Shown: positions 24,969 to 32,727 of the stretch, one piece after another | How the letters are laid out: every line of letters starts with the position of its first letter | How positions within the stretch are numbered: position 1 is the stretch's first letter | DNA from: JBMDXB01 sp048594975 | GTDB lineage: Bacteria; Acidobacteriota; Vicinamibacteria; Vicinamibacterales; 2-12-FULL-66-21 | DNA length: 64,000 bases | Direction of reading: 5' to 3' | Assembly (NCBI GenBank): GCA_048594975.1 | Contig: JBMDXQ010000017.1 | Span: 1-64,000 of the forward strand | The notes under the pieces: model-generated | What the model was told of the DNA's origin: nothing | Databases searched by the model: none | The model's input: only the letters and a program-made list of their open reading frames with translations | Program-made: the position numbers and the translations under genes

Positions 24969-25799
24969 TCAATGGGTCATCGCGTACACGAGCACGTTGA
25001 TTCCGAACGCGTAGCCGTCCACCGAGAAGTTGTAGAAGTAGGCCGGATCGTCGCCTTCGCGTTCCCAGGAATCGCCGATGTCGGTGTTGTGCGTCATCAG
25101 CACCATCAGTTGGCCCTTGCCGTCGACGATGGCGCGCGCGTGCGGCACGGCGCTGTCGGCGCCGCGCTCGGAGGTACTGCCCGACCACGCCCAGTGATTG
25201 ATCGACGGGATCTGCGGGATTCGCTTCACGTCGAACAGCGAGCGGAACATCGGGTGCGAGAGCGGCAGATCGACGATCGGGAACTCGGCGGCCGGAAGCA
25301 CTTTGCGGAACTCCTGCTCCCACGCCTCCCAGGCGTAGGTGCCCCAGAAGTCATCCGCCCAGAGGAAGCCGCCCTTCGTCAGGTACTCGCGCAGCCGCGC
25401 TGCCTCGTCGTCGCCGAAGAACACGGAGCCGACCTCGGTCATCATGACGAACGGGCACTGGAACAACTCGTCGTCCGTCAGCCGGACGACCAAGTGATTC
25501 GGCTCACCGGCATGGGTACGACTGATACGCGTCTTGGTGAGCTCGGCCATTCGAGTCGAGAGATTGATGTCGGCGCGGGGATAGTCCACCAGCCAACCGC
25601 CGCCGTCTCCGTATCGGTTGGTCTGCACCCAGGCGCGGCAGAAGTTGAAGGATCCGTCGAAGCTGGCGGCGGTCGGGGTGCGGAGCTCGTAGCGGACCCG
25701 GCCACCGCGACGGAACGGCGGCTGCGCACCGGTATCAGCCGCAGCGAGCGCGGTGATGGCCGTGAGCGCCAGGGCTGCGGGGAGACGGCGCCCTCTCAC
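24969..25799 (-). CDS. exported DUF4159 protein
   Basis: 276 residues from the GTG at 25799, chosen because it opens a signal peptide (R-G-R-R-L-P-A-A-L-A-L-T) and lies at the expected transcription start of a good promoter; no ATG is available nearby. The body carries the DUF4159 features F-N-F-C-R-A-W-V-Q-T-N-R-Y, Y-L-T-K-G-G-F-L-W-A-D-D-F-W-G and V-L-M-T-H-N-T-D-I-G-D-S-W-E. The domain belongs to the glutamine-amidotransferase-like superfamily. It is probably periplasmic; its role is unknown. The VWFA-like gene follows 80 bases downstream on the same strand. Confidence 0.75.
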   Translation of the reverse strand: MRGRRLPAALALTAITALAAADTGAQPPFRRGGRVRYELRTPTAASFDGSFNFCRAWVQTNRYGDGGGWLVDYPRADINLSTRMAELTKTRISRTHAGEPNHLVVRLTDDELFQCPFVMMTEVGSVFFGDDEAARLREYLTKGGFLWADDFWGTYAWEAWEQEFRKVLPAAEFPIVDLPLSHPMFRSLFDVKRIPQIPSINHWAWSGSTSERGADSAVPHARAIVDGKGQLMVLMTHNTDIGDSWEREGDDPAYFYNFSVDGYAFGINVLVYAMTH

Positions 25800-25805
25800 G
25801 CGCAC

Positions 25806-25834
25806 AGTGTAGCGCCGGAAGATCAGCGGCTCAA
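25806..25834 (-). promoter_or_regulatory. promoter of the DUF4159 gene, leaderless start
   Basis: TTGAGC (25834-25829), a 17-base spacer and TACACT (25811-25806) on the minus strand. Transcription should begin near 25800, one base from the GTG start, so the message is probably leaderless. Confidence 0.5.
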
Positions 25835-25974
25835 CGTCGAACTTCTCAACGCGGCCGGCAGCCGCTGCCCGGCGCTGCGCTCGAGCTTGAGGGCTCGGGC
25901 CAGCGAGCGAGGTCGTGCGATCGTAACGCAGGCCTTCAGGCCGGGCCGCACGGCGCATCGCCCCAAGGGCTGCG

Positions 25975-26391
25975 CTACCTCGCGACGCCGCGAGTGCCGC
26001 GAGCCGGTGGAGTAGATGGAATCAGCTCGGTCGTGGTGGCGCGCCGTGCGGGCTTCGCGAGCCCGACGGCGTACGTCTTCCAGCCCTTCGAGGGGAACTT
26101 CTCCCGGTAGGCGCGGTCGATCGCATCGTTGATCCGCTCGCCGCGAGCCGGCCGGGCGCGCACGCGGATCGCGCGGGCGCCCACGAGGATGGCGCCGGCC
26201 GGGTCCTTCAGGAACGTGCGATACCAGCCGTCAGGCCGGATGGTCCACGAGCGGACGAACACCCGGCCGTCGACCACCACCGCCCAGATGCGGATGAAAC
26301 GGTGCTCGTCGCCGGCGCGGATGGCGAGGAACTTGTCGTCGCGGATGGCGGCGAGCACGCGGGGCGGGAAGGGCTTCGTGGCTTGTGGCAT
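25975..26391 (-). CDS. DUF2255 family protein
   Basis: 138 residues, no signal peptide. Motifs I-W-A-V-V-V-D-G-R-V-F-V-R-S-W and W-Y-R-T-F-L-K-D-P-A-G, with G-W-K-T-Y-A-V near the end, match DUF2255, small proteins with a split-barrel fold like flavin-binding pyridoxamine-oxidase relatives. Function unknown. It precedes the DUF4159 gene on the same strand by 175 bases and may be independent. The gap 26392-26589 shows nothing recognisable. Confidence 0.7.
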   Translation of the reverse strand: MPQATKPFPPRVLAAIRDDKFLAIRAGDEHRFIRIWAVVVDGRVFVRSWTIRPDGWYRTFLKDPAGAILVGARAIRVRARPARGERINDAIDRAYREKFPSKGWKTYAVGLAKPARRATTTELIPSTPPARGTRGVAR

Positions 26392-26589
26392 AGTCGGTTA
26401 CCGCTGCGAGCCACGCGCAATCCGATCGGCGGCGAGCGGTCCTGAGACAGCGGCGCCGCGAATCGCCCTGATGCGCGGATCAACCATACCTCGATCCGCT
26501 GTCATCAAACGTTCCGCTGCTCGCCGAGGTCTGCGTCCGCGCGGCTGGGTCGCGCTCACCCGCCGCGACTTCGGCCGGCCGCGCCATGC

Positions 26590-29500
26590 TCAATGCGTCG
26601 CCTTGTGGGTTCGCACGGACAGGTCGTTCCAGCACGCCTTCTCGCGCAGACCGTAGACGCACTCCTCGCGAGGCGTGAGCGAGCGCGATGTCAGCCAGCG
26701 GAGAAAGCGTTCCATCAGGGGCCACTCCAGCGGGATGAGCGTCGTGGTCCTGTCTGCCAGGCGGACGTGCAGGACCTTCTGCCCCGCGAAGCTGACTTCC
26801 TGAACGCGCTCTGCGAAGCGGAAGATGGGCTCGCCTCGTGACAGGTCGAACACCTGGAGTGCGTCGTCCCAGACGGCCAGCCAGCGATCGTCGTCGCTGA
26901 ACTGGAAGTTCCGGGCCACGGTGATGACCGAGCCATCGGTGCGCCTGACGATTCGGGACCCGGAAACATCACCGCGGGCGTTCACGTCCGGATGGACCAC
27001 GAAACCGCCCTGGGGGCTGCTGAGCGGGACGGTGCGCCTGCCGGCCGTCGTGGCGGCCTGCGTCACGGCCCCGTCCGTCGCGATCCGCCACTCCATACCG
27101 CCGTAACTCACGCTGCGCGCGTTGTCGGCGACCCGCAGTTCGTCGCGCAGAGCGCCTGGCAGGTTGGTCACCTGCCCGGCGAGGACGAGCTTCTCGCCGC
27201 GAAGCGAATAGAGGGTCGCGCTCATCGAACCGGTGACCGATCGGCTCCGGCGGAACACCGCGACTGCTCGCCTCGCGTTCGAGAGCCGCACGGCAACGTC
27301 CTCGGCGGCCGACGCGGGCTCCCAGCTGGCGAGCGGCGATCCGTCGCTCGTCCTCAGGACGCGCGCCGGTTGGCCGCCCAGGGGCTGGAACAGCAACAGT
27401 TCGCCCGCCGCACCGGCCGGCTCGCCGATCCCGGCCACGGGTGCGAATTGCGGCTCGGCCGTTTCCGCATCGAACACGGCGGTCAACGGCGGCCGCGGAA
27501 GCACCGCCACCACCGAGCGAGCGGTCGCGTAGAGCGCGTGAGGCAGCTGGTTAATCGATATCCGCGCGCTGACGCTCGACAGCTGGTCCGGCGTAAACGC
27601 CTGTTCGAGCGGGATGACGTCGATCGCCGTCGTCCGGCCTTCGACTTCCGGTCTGGCGAGAGCGATCCAGGCGCCGTCCGGCGAAACCGCGAAGGCGTTC
27701 TCGAACCTGGACATGAAGGGTTTGTACCCGGCGACCGAGTAGACGCGCACCAGCTTGTGCTCGTCCCTATCGATGAGCGCCACGCGCGTGCCTCGCTCGC
27801 TGACTGAGACCAGCCGAGACTTCTCCGGGACCTCTCCCATCGGATGGGCGCCTTTGATGCGGCTCTCGAATCGGCTGGTGCGGTCCCTCCTGCCCACGAC
27901 GACGTCGAACACGCCTCGCGGCGCGGCGAGCAGTTCCACGAACGCGCCGCCGCCGGTGCTCCAGACGATGTCGTTGGTGATCCGATCGGCGGTCTTTGCG
28001 GCCGCGACCGTTTGCCCGTCGAGCGTGAAGATGCAGGCGCTCGTGATCCAGGTGGCCGACACGTACGCCGCGCCGGGTGAGACGGACACCGGCCGGACGC
28101 ATGACGACAGGGGAAACTCGGTCTCGACCCACGCGCCCTCCCGCTCGGTCAGCTTGAGCGCGCTCAACGGCTTGCCACGGACCGACCCGACCGTCACGAT
28201 CGCCTTTCCGTCACGAAGGACGGCGAACGCTCCGATGTTGTGGTTCGCCCTGATCACCGCCGGCGGAACGTGCCGGTTCCTGAGGTCCACGAGTCGTACG
28301 ACGCGGGCATCGGCCTGCGACGAACCCAGCCATCGACCGTCGGGACTGAAGACGAGGAGCCGGTCCGCAACGGTGTCTCCCGAGAACTGGTCGAGCGGCG
28401 TTTCGAGTCCGCTGCATTCGGCATCGATCAACCCGACGGAGTTGCGCCGTCCGACCGCGATGAGCCGCTGATCCGGGCTGAATACCACGGCCGCCGCCGG
28501 GTCCCGCGGTGCGTCCCCGGCGGAACCGGGAGTGCCGGCGAGCCAGATCTTCGCCGGTCTGCGGCGCGTCACGTCCCACAAGGAGATGGCGCCGCTGCCG
28601 GCAAGGACCACGAGGCGCGTGCCGTCCGCGTTGAGCGCCAGCGCCCTCGGCACGCCCCCGAGGTCAGTCTGGTGGAGATCGGCATAGGGCCATGCGTAGC
28701 GGGCAGCATCGATGAGCACCGACCTCGCTTCGGCCGTACGGGCCTGTTCCATGCCCTCGAGTCCGAGAGCGATTGCCAGTTCCGGATCCGTCTGCATGAT
28801 GGCTTCGGCGTGCGCCGCAAGTGCTCGCGAGCGCGAACGCCGGCTTTCCGCATCCGCGTCGTCCCGCGCGTCTCGGGCAATCTCCGCCTGGGTCTGAGCT
28901 TCCGCCAGTGCCCGCTCCTGGAGGACGAGCGCGTTGGTGGCGTCAATACGCGCACGCTCAGCCTCATCGCGCGCGTGGCGGGCATTGTCTCGCTCGATGG
29001 CGACCACCTGCCGCTGCTGCTCCGCTTCGGCGCGCGCATGTTCCGAGGCGCGGTGTGCCGAGTCCGAGGCGCGACGCGCCGACGAGGCGCGCGCCGCCAG
29101 GGCGGCAAACACGATGGCGACGAGCGCACACACCGCCGCCAGGCTGCCGAACTTCAGCCGCTGCCAGCGGTCGCGGTTCACCTGCTCGCATCGGCGCCGT
29201 TCGTCGCGCGCTTCGACGATCGCCTGCGTCAGCAGATCGTGCGTGAGCTCCACGCGGTCGGCACCGAGGTGGTGCTCGCGCCTGAGCAGATGACGGTTGA
29301 CCAGGACGTCCACCTCGGAGGCCCTGATCAGGCCGCGCGACACGGCGTCGCCGAGCGAGTAGCTGTTGCGGTAGCCGGACTCGGTGACGAGGTCCTCTTC
29401 GATGAACCGGCGGACGCGTTCGGGCTGATCGGCCAGGCTCGTCGTGTAGAAGTCCTTGACGAGCGTTCCCTTGGCGCCCTCGAGGAGCTCGGCGTCGAAG

Positions 29501-30447
29501 GCTGCCTTGCGATCGCGCGTGCGCTGCTCGTTGATGCCGCGGCAGAACAGGCTGAGCAACGCCGGTTCGACGGCCGACGTGGCGCCGGCGGACTCGCTCT
29601 CGCTCGGGTCCGACGATCCGCACGCCGACAGAAACGCGACGATCGTGCGGGCGAGCGGCTCGGAGACGAGATGGCGGGTGCGCTCGTTGCAGACTGCCTC
29701 GAGCGCCTGGTCCGACCGCATCGGCAGGAGGCGCATCCGGTTGCGCCTGAGCGACGGCATCACCGCCCGCCAGCCTTCGAGATCGGCGAGGAAGTCCTCT
29801 CTGAGCGCGATGACGATCTTGTACGGCATCGCCCGCGTGTTCAGGGTGGTCCCGCTGGTGCCGTCGCTCTCGTGCCGGCGGACGAGCGCAGCCGGAATAC
29901 GGTTCTCGGCCAGATCCGCGAGGTCCTCGCGGAACGCCTCGACCCGTGCCGGCACCGCGCGGCCGAGCGTGAAGAGCTCCTCGAACTGATCGAAGACGAA
30001 GACCGGTCGCACCAGCCGGTTCTGGCGACTCCAGAACTCCTGTCCGGCTCCGTGCAGGTACTCCCACAGCGTCTCGTCGGCCGTGGTACCGGCGTGCTCG
30101 ATTCCGTGGTCGCGCAGCTCGTCGATCAGCCGGACGCGCACCTGATCCGCGAACGGCTCCGACGTCTGCCGGACGTGCAGGCGCACGAGGACGGGCAGCA
30201 GATCCAGGGCCCGCAACCGCGGAAACAGGCCGGCGTGCAGCAGCGACGTCTTGCCGAGCCCGGATTTTCCGAAGAGCACGGTCAGCGGCTCATCGAGGAT
30301 TCGACGAAGCAGTTCGTCGGCCTCCGCGGTGCGGCCGCTGAAGAAGAGCTGCGACGTCTCGTCATAGGACGCGAGGCCCGGCCACGGATTATCGCGATCC
30401 AGCTGCCCTTCGCTGACGGCGCTCGGCGCTGGCAGGAATGCGATCAT
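26590..30447 (-). CDS. STAND ATPase (nSTAND1-type) with transmembrane helix, coiled coil and WD40-like propeller
   Basis: 1285 residues. P-W-P-G-L-A-S-Y (21-28) is the nSTAND1 lead-in. Walker A is G-K-S-G-L-G-K-T (60-67), Walker B V-F-V-F-D-Q-F-E-E-L (149-158), a sensor-like L-R-E-D-F-L lies at 215-220 and a winged-helix-type E-L-T-H-D-L-L at 400-406. One transmembrane helix is at about 434-452, a charged coiled coil at about 455-555 and beta-propeller repeats at about 575-1250. The tail T-P-R-E-E-C is also seen in WD40-STAND proteins. It is probably an ATP-driven sensor that oligomerises on a trigger and activates the TIR partner encoded upstream. ATG and TGA overlap by 4 bases with that gene, so expression is translationally coupled. 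Confidence 0.85.
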   Translation of the reverse strand: MIAFLPAPSAVSEGQLDRDNPWPGLASYDETSQLFFSGRTAEADELLRRILDEPLTVLFGKSGLGKTSLLHAGLFPRLRALDLLPVLVRLHVRQTSEPFADQVRVRLIDELRDHGIEHAGTTADETLWEYLHGAGQEFWSRQNRLVRPVFVFDQFEELFTLGRAVPARVEAFREDLADLAENRIPAALVRRHESDGTSGTTLNTRAMPYKIVIALREDFLADLEGWRAVMPSLRRNRMRLLPMRSDQALEAVCNERTRHLVSEPLARTIVAFLSACGSSDPSESESAGATSAVEPALLSLFCRGINEQRTRDRKAAFDAELLEGAKGTLVKDFYTTSLADQPERVRRFIEEDLVTESGYRNSYSLGDAVSRGLIRASEVDVLVNRHLLRREHHLGADRVELTHDLLTQAIVEARDERRRCEQVNRDRWQRLKFGSLAAVCALVAIVFAALAARASSARRASDSAHRASEHARAEAEQQRQVVAIERDNARHARDEAERARIDATNALVLQERALAEAQTQAEIARDARDDADAESRRSRSRALAAHAEAIMQTDPELAIALGLEGMEQARTAEARSVLIDAARYAWPYADLHQTDLGGVPRALALNADGTRLVVLAGSGAISLWDVTRRRPAKIWLAGTPGSAGDAPRDPAAAVVFSPDQRLIAVGRRNSVGLIDAECSGLETPLDQFSGDTVADRLLVFSPDGRWLGSSQADARVVRLVDLRNRHVPPAVIRANHNIGAFAVLRDGKAIVTVGSVRGKPLSALKLTEREGAWVETEFPLSSCVRPVSVSPGAAYVSATWITSACIFTLDGQTVAAAKTADRITNDIVWSTGGGAFVELLAAPRGVFDVVVGRRDRTSRFESRIKGAHPMGEVPEKSRLVSVSERGTRVALIDRDEHKLVRVYSVAGYKPFMSRFENAFAVSPDGAWIALARPEVEGRTTAIDVIPLEQAFTPDQLSSVSARISINQLPHALYATARSVVAVLPRPPLTAVFDAETAEPQFAPVAGIGEPAGAAGELLLFQPLGGQPARVLRTSDGSPLASWEPASAAEDVAVRLSNARRAVAVFRRSRSVTGSMSATLYSLRGEKLVLAGQVTNLPGALRDELRVADNARSVSYGGMEWRIATDGAVTQAATTAGRRTVPLSSPQGGFVVHPDVNARGDVSGSRIVRRTDGSVITVARNFQFSDDDRWLAVWDDALQVFDLSRGEPIFRFAERVQEVSFAGQKVLHVRLADRTTTLIPLEWPLMERFLRWLTSRSLTPREECVYGLREKACWNDLSVRTHKATH

Positions 30448-31826
30448 TGGACCTCCTCGCGACGCATCGCGCGGATTTCGGCGATGAGCGTCTGCCGCAG
30501 GTCCGCGTCGGGCTCGCCGCCAGGGGCGCGGCCGACGTGCAGCTGCTCGAACGCGGGGAATTCGTCGATCAGAGTCTCGTAGCGACGCAGGTCACCCTGG
30601 TAGTCGCTGTCTACGACGACGGGAACGATGAACCGGCGCCCGACGATCTTCTTCGAACGTTCGACCGCCTCACGCCACTCCCGGAACACGTATCCCTCGC
30701 GCCGCTGCGCCGTGCCCTCGGAGATCACCGGGACGAAGAGGCGAACGTCGCGGCGGATCTGCGGCAGGATCTTGTTCTCCCACTGGTCCCCCGCAGAGAG
30801 CTCGGTACGGTCGAACCACACGTCTCCGCCGAGCGACGCGATGGCGCCCTGGAGCCGCTCGACTGCACCCTGGTTCTCACGCCCGTAGCTGATGAAGATG
30901 CTGCCGCGTGGGTCCGCCGGGCGGCTCCGCTCGGTCGGTTCCGCCGCGTCCGGATGTCGCTCCGTCCAGCGGCGGCTCAGGTCCTCGACGAACTCGTCGG
31001 CGGTGCCTTCGAAGGTGTCGATGCTCGTTTCCCGGCCGAAGCGATGGAGGAACTGCGTCAGCGTGGCCGACGAGACGTTCTCTCCGGCGATGAAGTAGGC
31101 CTTCTGCGCGAGCCGGAGCCGGTCGCGCGTCGCCGATCGCAGGAGGAAGCGTTCGAGCCAGTCCGCCAGGTGCACCCCGACGATCAGCAGGTGGCGGTTG
31201 CGCAGTTCCGACAGCAGCCACTCGGGCGGCGCGACGTCGCCGCTGACGAACCGGTGGATGAATTCGAGCGCATCTTCGTCGTGAATCGCGAAGTCCGAGC
31301 GTCCCGTGGCGCGGCCGAAGAGGTTGAACACCACCGGGGCCTCGCCGGGGCGCACGCGCAGCGCCTCGGCGTGCGCGGCGGTGGACTGGTTGATCGAGAA
31401 GTCAATTTCCCTGGTCACCGGGCTGCCGCCGAACCGGACGTGGTCGAGAGCGCGGGCCATCAGCGAGTCGAAGGTCACGCTGACGAACAGGTCGAGCGGC
31501 CGAATGTCGGCGAGTCGACTCAGGCCGGTGGGGATGGGAAACGGAGGGGACAGCGATCGGAGAAAGCCCGCGACGCGATCGTAGAGCCCGGCAAGCCTGG
31601 CCTGGGGGGTGGCCAGGTAGGCACAGACGGCGTCGTTCAGTTCGGAGTGGCGCGACCACTCAACCGAAAGCCGCTCGCGTTCGGCAAGCCGCTCCGCCAG
31701 CACGCGCTGGAGGGACACGCGACGGCCCTGGTACTCGGCGTGGACCAGCTCGTGGCCGACGACGGGCACCACCTTGCCGTCCTCGATGTAATCCAGCAGA
31801 TTGTCCCACCGGAAGTTGTCGTTCAT
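30444..31826 (-). CDS. SIR2-like and TIR domain fusion protein
   Basis: 460 residues. Residues 10-285 are SIR2-like: V-V-P-V-V-G (19-24), V-S-V-T-F-D-S-L-M (116-124), V-F-N-L-F-G (166-171), L-L-I-V-G (213-217). The TIR domain spans 306-455: G-S-I-F-I-S-Y-G (308-315), V-W-F-D-R (336-340), F-V-P-V-I-S (364-369) and F-R-E-W with Glu383 at the place of the TIR catalytic glutamate. Both folds can cleave NAD+. In the SIR2 part the usual catalytic H-G is F-G and the T-N-Y-D motif is T-F-D, so TIR is the likely effector. It is the first gene of a two-gene operon with the STAND ATPase, the architecture of abortive-infection defence. Confidence 0.85.
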   Translation of the reverse strand: MNDNFRWDNLLDYIEDGKVVPVVGHELVHAEYQGRRVSLQRVLAERLAERERLSVEWSRHSELNDAVCAYLATPQARLAGLYDRVAGFLRSLSPPFPIPTGLSRLADIRPLDLFVSVTFDSLMARALDHVRFGGSPVTREIDFSINQSTAAHAEALRVRPGEAPVVFNLFGRATGRSDFAIHDEDALEFIHRFVSGDVAPPEWLLSELRNRHLLIVGVHLADWLERFLLRSATRDRLRLAQKAYFIAGENVSSATLTQFLHRFGRETSIDTFEGTADEFVEDLSRRWTERHPDAAEPTERSRPADPRGSIFISYGRENQGAVERLQGAIASLGGDVWFDRTELSAGDQWENKILPQIRRDVRLFVPVISEGTAQRREGYVFREWREAVERSKKIVGRRFIVPVVVDSDYQGDLRRYETLIDEFPAFEQLHVGRAPGGEPDADLRQTLIAEIRAMRREEVQ

Positions 31827-32145
31827 GGCCCACGCTCCCGCCTCGACTGCGTTCTCACGCCGCGCCGTCCCCCGAGCGGCCGGCCGTCACATCCTGGCGG
31901 CCCTGGAACCGTGCCGGCTGCGTGCGACCCCGTTTGACGATGGCGGTCGGCCGGGTGTCATTTGCGGAGTCTGAGGAAGCTATGAGGGAGCGCGTCATTG
32001 CCGGGCGGAAAGCTCGTCGGTATACACGCGCCGATCGGAACCGGCCTTATCCGCGCGACGAGCGGGCCGCAGGCAGCTCCGACGTCCGGTGAACCGCGGA
32101 GGCCAGGGACCGGCCTCCGCTGCTGATGGGTGGGGGCTGCTCGGG
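31827..32145. other. intergenic region upstream of the SIR2-TIR/STAND operon
   Basis: 319 bases without a gene. The half near 31827 should hold the operon promoter; a weak GGGAG ribosome site precedes the start, but I see no convincing -35/-10 pair. The other end holds the hairpin listed at 32096-32120. Confidence 0.5.
32096..32120. terminator. hairpin between gene blocks
   Basis: A perfect 9-bp stem GCGGAGGCC (32096-32104) with GGCCTCCGC (32112-32120) and loop AGGGACC. No T tract. It lies just past the end of the 81-residue minus-strand gene and fits a GC-rich terminator that isolates the defence operon. Confidence 0.45.
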
Positions 32146-32391
32146 TTACCGCGGCTTCTCGAGCTCGGGCAGGTTGCCGTCCTTGTGTTCCGGATCGCGC
32201 GCCTCGGCGCGCTCCTCGACGATGATCTCGATCGCGTTCCGCTTGTCCTCGTTCAGCCAGTCGTAGACGGTGCCGGCCGCGCCCGGCCCGACGCGCGAGC
32301 GACTTCGCCGCCGCGCCATGAACGCGACGATGACGAGGACGATCGCGCCCGCCCAGACGATCGGGGTGGGGTCCACGTCAGGCTCCGTCAC
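32146..32391 (-). CDS. small single-pass membrane protein
   Basis: 81 residues from a GTG start. One helix (about 11-25) is followed by a basic stretch R-R-R-S-R-S-R and an acidic tail with N-E-D-K-R-N-A-I-E-I-I-V-E-E-R and D-P-E-H-K-D-G-N-L-P. The tail pattern looks conserved rather than random, which supports a real gene. It overlaps the preceding 104-residue gene by 14 bases. Function unknown. Confidence 0.55.
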   Translation of the reverse strand: MTEPDVDPTPIVWAGAIVLVIVAFMARRRSRSRVGPGAAGTVYDWLNEDKRNAIEIIVEERAEARDPEHKDGNLPELEKPR

Positions 32392-32692
32392 GCGCGGGGC
32401 GCGCGAGGCGCCGCAGCGCGGCGCGATGGTCGGAGGACGCGAGGTACGCAGACCACGCCTGCAGCGCGCGCCGGCCGGTGAGCGCTTTCAACCATTGCCG
32501 CTTCTGCTCGCGGTTGAGCTGCGGCGAGCGCACTAAACCGGCGAGCACGGCCGCCGGCGCAGCGATGAGGAGCCACGCCGACGCCAGCAGCATGACGCCG
32601 TTTGCCTGTTCGAAGCCGATCAGCACCGTGACCGCTAGCGCGATGAACCCCGCACCGGCGAGCACCTGGAACGCGGCTTTGCTACTCACCAC
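32378..32692 (-). CDS. small two-helix membrane protein
   Basis: 104 residues from a GTG start, with two hydrophobic helices (about 8-27 and 33-53) and a basic cytoplasmic tail containing N-R-E-Q-K-R-Q-W-L-K-A-L. It overlaps the 81-residue gene by 14 bases, suggesting one transcript. I do not recognise the family. Composition and frame use resemble the neighbours, so it is probably coding. Confidence 0.5.
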   Translation of the reverse strand: MVSSKAAFQVLAGAGFIALAVTVLIGFEQANGVMLLASAWLLIAAPAAVLAGLVRSPQLNREQKRQWLKALTGRRALQAWSAYLASSDHRAALRRLARPARDGA

Positions 32693-32727
32693 TTATCCTT
32701 ACCCTTACCCTTTACCCCTTTACTCTC
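32691..32727 (-). repeat. TTACCC/TTTACCCC word repeat
   Basis: Five to six copies of TTACCC-type words between the 104-residue gene and the oligopeptidase gene. They are the reverse complement of the GGTAAGG word at 15714-15760 and 43963-43998. Confidence 0.65.

Noticed and set aside
26590..31826. Classification as Thoeris.
   Set aside because: Thoeris has a SIR2-SLOG protein and a separate TIR protein; here SIR2 and TIR are fused, no SLOG domain is seen, and the partner is a STAND ATPase.
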